From JBFMFH01 sp040752275 (GTDB taxonomy: Bacteria; Acidobacteriota; Vicinamibacteria; Vicinamibacterales; JAKQTR01), in NCBI GenBank assembly GCA_040752275.1, contig JBFMFH010000078.1, positions 1 through 24,208 on the forward strand: DNA of 24,208 bases, given 5' to 3'. Below, piece by piece: positions 1 through 5,907 of the stretch (within the stretch, counting starts at the first letter, position 1; each line of letters opens with the position of its first letter). The notes below the pieces were generated by a model. It was given only the letters and a program-made list of their open reading frames with translations, was not told the origin of the DNA and did no database searches. The position numbers and the translations under genes were made by a program.

Positions 1-20
1 GATGCCTCACACAATTCCCG

Positions 21-36
21 GGCGGGGCATCCCGCC
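21..36. terminator. short GC-rich hairpin near the window edge
   Basis: A perfect 6-bp stem (GGCGGG/CCCGCC) with a GCAT loop lies about 90 nt beyond the stop of the minus-strand membrane protein gene. No U-tract follows on either strand, so termination is only a guess. The rest of bases 1-128 shows no convincing gene. Confidence 0.25.
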
Positions 37-128
37 TGGCGGCGTTGCTCCTCCCTCACATACCGGGAGTATGCTCAGGCGTCGCGCCTGGCCAGCCGGG
101 CGCCGCGCTCCGGGACTTCTGCAAGGCA

Positions 129-989
129 TCACGGTTCCAGGGCACTAGCTGGAACCGGGATTCCGACGCCACGCCCCGATCCCCGCCACAGAAGCCGTCG
201 GGCGAGCACGTACATCGTGAGGCACTCCAGGGCGAAGGCCGGGAACCCCAAGAAGCCCAGGACCGGCATCTCGAACACTTTCACCTCGGGCAGGATGGGA
301 ACCGTGTAGATCCACTTCGTGCGGGCCCAGTAGTTCCAGCACTCCCAGAGCAGCCCGCAGACGAACCCCGAGGCCAGCAGGTTTCCGGCGCGATCGAACC
401 GCCGCTGCCGCAAGTCGCCCGCGAGGGATTCGAGACCGAGCCGCGCGTTGATCGGGTCCAGCAGGAAGATGAAGCCGAGGAACACCGGCGCAGCGAGGTA
501 CGGCGCGGGCCAGAGAATGGGCCAGACGAGCATCAGGGCGCCTGCAGCCACCGACCACGACGTCCCCCTCGGCCATCGTGTCACCGTCCCGGGGGCGGCA
601 GCCTCAGGCTGGCGTCGACGGATCGTCCCGACCAGCTCCGCGGTCAGAAAGATCGCCGGCCAGATGGTTGCGAAGGACCACGCGTAGCCGATGTTCCGCA
701 GCACGGGGTTCTCGGGCAGATTGATGTAGTACCAATTGCGGATGAGGAGGTTGTAGCCCTCGAAGACCAGCCACAGCGGAAACGAGACGGCTGCCATGAA
801 GGCGAACTCGGCGCGGGCGTCCGACAGCCACGACGATCCGCTGCGTGTCTTGACCAGGGCGTCGACGAACAGGATGTAGCCGGACCAGGCGATCGGCGTA
901 TGCCACGACCAGAAGGGCTCGAGGGCGGCGAGCATGCCGATTTCGGAGCCGGCCATGACGGCGAGGCCGAGCCAGCCGTACCGCGGCAT
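129..989 (-). CDS. internally duplicated polytopic membrane protein, function unknown
   Basis: The 286-residue protein is strongly hydrophobic, with about seven or eight likely membrane helices. Residues 38-119 and 174-260 look like two copies of one unit. Each has an Asp-rich start, then [LF]-x-E-x-x-N about 35 residues in (E77/N80 and E216/N219), then W-x-Y (W86/Y88 and W226/Y228), then an LPE element and a Pro-Ala-x-Phe helix ending in Glu-Leu or Glu-Cys-Leu. I do not recognise a named family. The two-fold layout and buried acidic residues recall small carotenoid-cyclase-type membrane proteins, but that is speculation. I chose the ATG at 989 because translation from it begins directly in hydrophobic sequence. 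An ATG at 1040 would add 17 basic residues and overlap midA by 34 nt. A TAGAAT box at 1018-1023 could give the gene its own promoter inside the end of midA. Confidence 0.75.
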   Translation of the reverse strand: MPRYGWLGLAVMAGSEIGMLAALEPFWSWHTPIAWSGYILFVDALVKTRSGSSWLSDARAEFAFMAAVSFPLWLVFEGYNLLIRNWYYINLPENPVLRNIGYAWSFATIWPAIFLTAELVGTIRRRQPEAAAPGTVTRWPRGTSWSVAAGALMLVWPILWPAPYLAAPVFLGFIFLLDPINARLGLESLAGDLRQRRFDRAGNLLASGFVCGLLWECWNYWARTKWIYTVPILPEVKVFEMPVLGFLGFPAFALECLTMYVLARRLLWRGSGRGVGIPVPASALEP

Positions 990-1006
990 CGAAGGGCGAG
1001 AGCCGT

Positions 1007-2244
1007 TCACAGGTCGGATTCTACCGCCCCGGGGCAGCACCGCGGATCCCCGGTCCCCGGTCCCCGGTCCCCGTCTCTCGAGAACACCATCACTTTGTGC
1101 GTCGTGCCGATGCCGCCCGGCACGAGCAGGGACTTCAGCATGAGCCGGTCGTGCAGATTCGCCGAGGAGGCCAGAGAGGCCAGCACGTCCGCTCGCTCAG
1201 CGATACTGAGGAGGAACCGCGTCTGGTCGGTGACCGTCACCGTGTGCAGGCCCGCAGCCTGAGCTTCCCGCCGGATCGACGTCAAGTCGATGTGCGCCGT
1301 GAGGTCACGCTGGCCGGGGTCGGCCAGCCACGGCGGCGTGCCCGGGGAGGGCGGATCCGCCATGTGCCGCCGAAAGCTGGTAAGCGTTCCCGCCGGGCGT
1401 TCCGTCGAGTAGAGATCGGCGGCCTCGTGTCCATAGTCGATCAGCACAAGGTAGCCGCCGGACAGACGGCGGGCCAGGTCGCGGATCCAGGCCAGCGCTT
1501 GCAAGTTGATCTCGGCGCGCTGATTGCGGGACACGACAATGCCGAGCGCGTCCAGGTACGCCGACAACGCCGGTGTCGAGAGCGGACCGATCCGCTCGAC
1601 CAGACAGCCGTCTCGCGTCGCGTCCACGTAGATCTCCCGGAGGCCCTGCGGGGTGCCGATCACCAGGTGGATCGGGAAGGCGTCGAGCAGTTCGTTGGCC
1701 ACGACAACGCCTGACATCGCCGGAGGGAGCGCCCTGGTGGACGAGGCGAGGCGGCTCGCATGGCCGGAGAGGATCGACCGATGTTCCGCGCGGGCGACCT
1801 CGCTTTGCTCGACCAGATGCACGGCGACCCGATCGTAGAGGTCCGGGGCGGACGCCAATAGGGCGTCCAGGAGATCTCGCGACAGCCGGCCGTCTCCCGC
1901 GCCGGCTTCGACCAGGTCCCAGCGGCCGGCTCCGGCCTTCGCGGCGTCCATTCCGCGCACCCAGGCGCCGATCTGCGCGGCGAGCAGCCGGCCGAACCAT
2001 GGTCCCGCATCCACGCTGGTGAAGAAGTCGCCCGTGGCGCCCCCACACCCCCCCCCCNNNNNNNNNNCGGTGGCCCCTCTCCCCGGGTGTTTAAGCGGTC
2101 GCGGGGGCGCCCCCCCCCCGGCCCCCCACGGGCGTAGTAGCCGGCGCCGGGCGCGTAGAGCGCCAGCGCCATGTAGTCGGCGACAGTCAGGGGGCCCTGC
2201 TGCCGGATGCGATCGACAATGAGCGCCCGGCAGTCGGTGGACAT
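1007..2244 (-). CDS. midA: MidA/NDUFAF7-type SAM-dependent methyltransferase, interrupted by an assembly gap
   Basis: The product belongs to the DUF185/COG1565 class I methyltransferases. The mitochondrial member NDUFAF7 methylates an arginine of a complex I subunit; the bacterial substrate is generally unknown. The start at 2244 gives an N-terminus ending in PGAGYYAR, and the frame is then lost in poly-G/C sequence flanking ten Ns. It resumes in another frame with GATGDFFTSVDAGPWFGR, reading from about 2041 downward. Family motifs follow: the SAM loop EAGAGDGRLSRDLLD, ANELLDAFP, IDYGHEAADLY, and DLTAHIDLTSIRREA near the end. Conserved sequence stops around HKVMVFSR. The remaining 23 or so residues come from a heptanucleotide repeat tract and are probably not family sequence. 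The gene starts 6 nt after the htrA stop, so the two are probably cotranscribed. The break looks like a scaffolding artefact rather than a pseudogene. Confidence 0.85.
1047..1073. repeat. heptanucleotide tandem repeat (TCCCCGG)n
   Basis: Three exact copies of TCCCCGG and most of a fourth run head to tail at 1047-1073. The tract lies in the last codons of midA and encodes a low-complexity Gly/Asp/Arg/Pro tail, so it seems to have extended that reading frame. Confidence 0.85.
2058..2067. other. assembly gap (10 N) with unreliable flanks
   Basis: Ten Ns are flanked by C- and G-rich homopolymer runs (about 2042-2057 and 2068-2130). The flanks encode nothing resembling MidA, whereas the sequence on either side joins two adjacent parts of that protein. 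The flanks are probably erroneous contig ends, and the true missing stretch may be only a few codons. Confidence 0.95.
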
Positions 2245-2250
2245 CAGTGC

Positions 2251-3753
2251 CTACTGCTTCGTCACTGGGACGAACGTCTCATCTCCCTGCCGCAGAATGA
2301 GGAACCCGGCCAATCCGCCGGATCGGATCGCCTGAAGCGCCCGGCTGGCCTCGGCGACGGTCTCGACCCGCTCGCGGTTGATTTCGAGGATCACGTCGCC
2401 AGGCCTGATGCCGGCCCGGGCCGCTGGCCCATCCGGCTCGACGTCCGAGATGAGCACGCCGCGCCGGCCGGTTGGCACCTGCAGCCGGCGCGCCATGTCG
2501 GGGCCAAGGGGCGCCAGCGTGACCCCGAAACCACCGGTCGTCACGTCCTCGCTGCCGCCGCCAGTTCCGCTCGATTCCTCATCGAGGTTCAGCTCCTCGA
2601 CCGTGATCGAGAGCGTCCGCTCCTGCTTGTCGCGCAGGACCCTCATGCGGACCGTCGTTCCAGGCGCGGTGTTCATGACGATCTTCACCAGGCCGTTGCG
2701 GTCGGAGACCGGCTTGCCGTCGAACTCGATGATGACGTCACCGGGCTCGATGCCGGCCTTGTCGGCTGGCCCGTTCGAGGTGACGGAGACCACCAGCGCG
2801 CCCTTGCGCTCCTTCAGGCCGAAGTCCACCAGCGTGTCACGGGGCACGTCGCGAACCTGAATGGCAATGCGCCCGCGCACGACTTTGCCCTTCTCGAGAG
2901 CGGGCAGGATCTCGCGGATCGCGTTGATCGGAATCGCGAAGCCGACGCCGATGTTGCCCTGCCGCGACCCGTCGGTGAAGATGGCGGTATTGATCCCGAT
3001 GACCTCGCCGCGTAGATTGAGCAGCGGCCCCCCGGAGTTGCCGGGGTTGATCGCCGCATCGGTCTGGAACACATCCTCGTACCGACCGTCGGCCACCGGC
3101 AGCGGCCGGCCAAGGGCGCTGATCACCCCGACGGTCACCGTGTGGTTGAAGTTGAACGGGTTGCCGATGGCCATCACCCAGTCACCCGGCTGGACGGTCG
3201 ATGAATCGCCGAACTTCGCCTCGGGGAGCGGCTGCGAGGGCTTGTCAATGAGTTGGAGGAGCGCGCTATCCGTCAACTGGTCGCGGCCGATCACCTTGGC
3301 CTGGTAGACATGGTCCTCCTCGCCGTAGAGCCCGACCTCGATCCTCGTGGCGTTCTCGACCACGTGGTTGTTGGTCAGGATGTACCCGTTCTTGCTGATG
3401 ATGAACCCCGTCCCGGCCGACTGCGTGATCTCCTCGCGAGGCTGACGCCCGCGCGGCTGAGGGAACTGGAAGAACCGGTCGAATGGGCTGTCACCGCCGA
3501 ACGGGTCCGTGATCCGGCGCCGGGTCGTCGTGGCGATGTTCACGACGCTCGGCGACACGGCCTTCGCGATCGTCCGGAACACCTGCGAATCGAGCGAACC
3601 GCTCACGGGCTGGCTCGATCCCACCTGCGGAGCGATAGGCTGCGCCTCACCCCGCGGCGCCAGGTCCAGCCGCGACGCGAGTACCATGCCGACCGCGAGC
3701 GACGCGACGGCCACCAGAACCACGTAGAACAGCGTGGTCTTTCCTCTAGACAT
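2251..3753 (-). CDS. HtrA/Deg family periplasmic serine endoprotease
   Basis: This is a 500-residue trypsin-like protease with two PDZ domains, of the DegP/DegQ/DegS type that degrades misfolded envelope proteins. Residues 8-28 form one membrane anchor or signal segment. The protease domain spans about 55-290, with a catalytic triad of H130 (TNNHVV), D162 (LTDSALL) and S240 (NPGNSGGP). PDZ1 spans about 296-385 and PDZ2 about 405-498, joined by a Gly/Ser/Asp/Glu-rich linker. The frame is open far upstream, but the start at 3753 is preceded by a GGAGGAG ribosome-binding site (complement of 3761-3767) and opens into the signal sequence, which settles the start. The next gene, midA, begins 6 nt downstream. 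A TATACT box (3848-3853) is a possible -10 element. Whether this is DegP-, DegQ- or DegS-like cannot be decided here, so no symbol is given. Confidence 0.95.
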   Translation of the reverse strand: MSRGKTTLFYVVLVAVASLAVGMVLASRLDLAPRGEAQPIAPQVGSSQPVSGSLDSQVFRTIAKAVSPSVVNIATTTRRRITDPFGGDSPFDRFFQFPQPRGRQPREEITQSAGTGFIISKNGYILTNNHVVENATRIEVGLYGEEDHVYQAKVIGRDQLTDSALLQLIDKPSQPLPEAKFGDSSTVQPGDWVMAIGNPFNFNHTVTVGVISALGRPLPVADGRYEDVFQTDAAINPGNSGGPLLNLRGEVIGINTAIFTDGSRQGNIGVGFAIPINAIREILPALEKGKVVRGRIAIQVRDVPRDTLVDFGLKERKGALVVSVTSNGPADKAGIEPGDVIIEFDGKPVSDRNGLVKIVMNTAPGTTVRMRVLRDKQERTLSITVEELNLDEESSGTGGGSEDVTTGGFGVTLAPLGPDMARRLQVPTGRRGVLISDVEPDGPAARAGIRPGDVILEINRERVETVAEASRALQAIRSGGLAGFLILRQGDETFVPVTKQ

Positions 3754-3847
3754 TTCCGGACTCCTCCAGGTGCACCTTATCGGGATTGAGGGCGAGGGAT
3801 GGGGGATTGGCTCTGCTCCGATCCCTGGTCCCAGGCCCCTACCTTCC

Positions 3848-3853
3848 AGTATA
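3848..3853 (-). promoter_or_regulatory. possible -10 box for htrA
   Basis: The minus strand reads TATACT about 95 nt before the htrA start. No good -35 is seen at the usual spacing. The 174-nt stretch 3754-3927 between the divergent htrA and archease genes is otherwise without a recognisable element. Confidence 0.3.
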
Positions 3854-3927
3854 CGATGGCCCGCAGGACGGTCGTTCGGGCCTCGTCTACTTTGACGCGG
3901 GTTGGTCGCAGGTAGTTTGAGTGAGCC

Positions 3928-4350
3928 ATGCCCTACGAGTTCTTCCCCCATACCGCCGACATCGGCGTGCGCGTGTGGGCCGACGACCCGGCCTCGCTGT
4001 TCGCTGCCGCCGCGGAGGCGTTGGTTGAGGTCCTGACCGACCCCGCCTCGGTTCGCGCGGCCGACATGGTCACCGAGACCTGCTCGGCCGAGTCGATCGA
4101 CCTCCTCTTCCACGCGTTCCTCAGCGAGGTGCTCTTCCAGTTCGATGCCCGCCAGCGCCTGGTCGCCGAGGTGTCGGCGGTCGTTCGCCGGGAGGGCAGC
4201 CTCTTCGTCGCGGACGTGACAACGATGGGCGAGCGCCTGGACCCGGCCCGCCACCGGATCAAGGTGCTCATCAAGGGCATCACCTACCACGAGCTGGCCG
4301 TGACCGAGCGCGATGGCCGCTGGGAGGCAACGGTGGTGTTCGATGTCTGA
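3928..4350 (+). CDS. archease, activator of the RNA ligase RtcB
   Basis: The 140-residue protein has the archease signature throughout: the N-terminal HTADIG motif (residues 8-13, with D11 a likely metal ligand), a central LLFHAFLSEVLF helix, the KGITYHEL strand and a C-terminal Phe-Asp-Val (D139). Archeases are small metal-binding proteins that promote guanylylation of RtcB and widen its NTP use, as known from Pyrococcus and human work. Length is normal for the family. rtcB follows after 11 nt, and the archease stop overlaps the rtcB Shine-Dalgarno (GAGGAG, 4349-4354), so the two form a tight translational unit. A TTGACG at 3892-3897 and a weak TAGTTT at 3913-3918 could form a promoter with a short spacer and almost no leader. 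Confidence 0.95.
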   Translation: MPYEFFPHTADIGVRVWADDPASLFAAAAEALVEVLTDPASVRAADMVTETCSAESIDLLFHAFLSEVLFQFDARQRLVAEVSAVVRREGSLFVADVTTMGERLDPARHRIKVLIKGITYHELAVTERDGRWEATVVFDV

Positions 4351-4361
4351 GGAGCTGTCCC

Positions 4362-5798
4362 ATGCACCCTGAACGCCTCGACGCCTACCGCTGGCGACTT
4401 CCCCGCGAGGGGCAGATGCGCGTTGACGGCGTCGTCTATGCCGACGACCGGATGATGGCCGACATCCGAAAGGACCAGAGCCTCCAGCAGGTCTGCCACG
4501 TCGCCCACCTGCCCGGCATCCTGCGGGCGTCCCTTGCGATGCCCGACATCCACTGGGGCTACGGGTTCCCGATTGGCGGCGTGGCCGCGATGGACGCCGA
4601 CGAGGGTGTCGTCTCACCTGGAGGTGTGGGCTACGACATCAATTGAGGGGTCCGGCTGCTGCGCTCAGGTCTGAGCCGCACGGACGTTCTTCCCAGGCTG
4701 CGCGACCTCGTCGCGCGGATGTACCAGTCCGTCCCCAGTGGCCTCGGCTCGAACCGCCGGGACCTCCGGTTGTCCGCGAAGGAACTGACTGCTGTGCTCG
4801 AGGACGGCGCGGCCTGGGCGGTGACACGCGGCCTTGGCGAGGCGTCGGATCTCAAGCACATCGAGGAAGGCGGCCGCCTGCGCCTGGCAGAGCCGGAACT
4901 CGTATCCGCCCGCGCCCGCGAGCGCGGGCAGCCACAGCTCGGGACGCTCGGGTCTGGCAACCACTTCGCCGAGATCCAGTACGTCTCGGAGATCTACGAT
5001 GAGACCATTGCCCAGGCGTTCGGCCTCTCGCGGGAACAGGTGACGGTGATGATCCACAGCGGGTCTCGCGGCCTCGGGCACCAGGTGTGCGAGGACCATC
5101 TGCGGATCATGGTACAGGCCTCGCGCAGGTACGGCATCGTACTGCCCGATCGACAGCTCTGCTGCGCGCCGATCCGCTCGCCCGAAGGCCAGGCCTACCT
5201 GGGCGCAATGGCCGCCGCCGCGAACTATGCCTTCGCCAATCGCCAGGTGATGTGCCATTGGGTGCGCGAGAGCTTCGCGTCGGTGCTCGGTCTTCCGCCA
5301 CGCCACCTCGGGCTCGACGTCGTCTACGATGTCTGCCACAACATCGCCAAGTTCGAGACCTTCCCGATCGACGGCGTCGAGCGGCGGGTCTGCGTCCACA
5401 GGAAGGGCGCGACGCGGGCGTACCCGCCGGGCCACCCCGACACGCCGGCGGCGTACCGTGACGTGGGCCAGCCGGTGCTGATCCCCGGCGACATGGGCCG
5501 GTACTCCTACGTGCTGGCCGGGACCACCCGCGCCTTCGACGAGACCTTCGGGTCGACCTGCCATGGCGCCGGCCGGCGGATGAGCCGGCACGAGGCCAAG
5601 CGCGCCGTTCGAGGGCGGTCGCTCATCGACGAGCTGGAGCAGCGGGGAGTGGTCATCATGGCCGCCGGCATGGGGACCGTGGCCGAAGAGATGCCGGAGG
5701 CCTACAAGGACGTCGCCGAGGTCGTGGGCGTGGTGGCCGGCGCCGGCATCAGCACCCGCGTGGCGCAGTTGAGGCCCATCGGGGTCATTAAGGGATAG
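4362..5798 (+). CDS. rtcB: RNA-splicing ligase RtcB with in-frame UGA at the catalytic cysteine (candidate selenoprotein)
   Basis: RtcB joins RNA 2',3'-cyclic phosphate or 3'-phosphate ends to 5'-OH ends using GTP and Mn(II). Reading from the ATG at 4362 (SD GAGGAG at 4349-4354), codon 95 is TGA (4644-4646). If it is read through, the frame continues to 5798 and gives 478 residues, the usual RtcB length. The TGA sits in GGVGYDIN-[TGA]-GVRLLRSG, exactly where family members have the Mn-binding cysteine (Cys98 in Pyrococcus horikoshii, Cys78 in E. coli). The other active-site residues are intact: D92, H201 (GSGNHF), H232 (HSGSRGLG), H326 (DVCHN) and the guanylylated H401 (CHGAGRRMSR). A SECIS-like hairpin follows the TGA. 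I infer selenocysteine at position 95. Alternatives are a TGC-to-TGA sequencing error or a recent nonsense mutation. Otherwise the gene would be split into 4362-4646 and 4719-5798, the second half lacking the metal-binding Asp and Cys. Confidence 0.9.
4650..4685 (+). promoter_or_regulatory. candidate bacterial SECIS element in rtcB mRNA
   Basis: Three nucleotides after the in-frame TGA the mRNA can form a long hairpin. The lower stem is GTCCG (4650-4654) with CGGAC (4681-4685). The middle stem is TGC (4660-4662) with GCA (4678-4680). The upper stem is GCTCA (4663-4667) with TGAGC (4672-4676), closing on a GGTC loop (4668-4671). Bulges are five nt on the 5' side and one on the 3' side. The apical loop begins with GG and lies 21 nt after the TGA, within the 16-37 nt expected of bacterial SECIS elements. 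The loop context AGGTCT is, from memory, the same as in the E. coli fdhF SECIS bound by SelB. The hairpin codes for ordinary RtcB residues at the same time. Confidence 0.8.
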
Positions 5799-5835
5799 AT
5801 CCCCCGGGTGCGTCCTTCCGGCATTCCCAGGCGTC

Positions 5836-5841
5836 TATAAT
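5836..5841 (+). promoter_or_regulatory. consensus -10 box ahead of the VWFA-domain gene
   Basis: A perfect TATAAT lies 66 nt before the start at 5908, in the 109-nt gap after rtcB. No clear -35 is seen at the usual spacing. It suggests the next gene is transcribed separately from the archease-rtcB unit. Confidence 0.45.
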
Positions 5842-5907
5842 CGAAGAGCCTGCCGGCTGACACGTGTTCACGCGGGCGGTCTTCTGCCCGAAGACGGCCC
5901 ATCCAGG

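Noticed and set aside
3754..4617. Upstream extension of htrA on the minus strand, to a 788-residue protein
   Set aside because: The extension runs antisense to archease and rtcB, is Arg/Gly/Ser-rich low-complexity sequence, and the start at 3753 has a strong ribosome-binding site and signal segment.
4362..4646. A separate short gene (94 aa) followed by a truncated RtcB from 4719
   Set aside because: The two parts are in the same frame with ordinary RtcB residues between the TGA and 4719. The TGA replaces one specific cysteine and a SECIS-like hairpin follows, so a single recoded gene explains it better.
4665..5591. 308-codon minus-strand frame opposite rtcB
   Set aside because: It is the high-GC shadow of a well-supported gene, with no family resemblance or ribosome-binding site.
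4362..5798. Frameshifted rtcB pseudogene
   Set aside because: There is no frame change anywhere, only a single TGA, and all other catalytic residues are intact.
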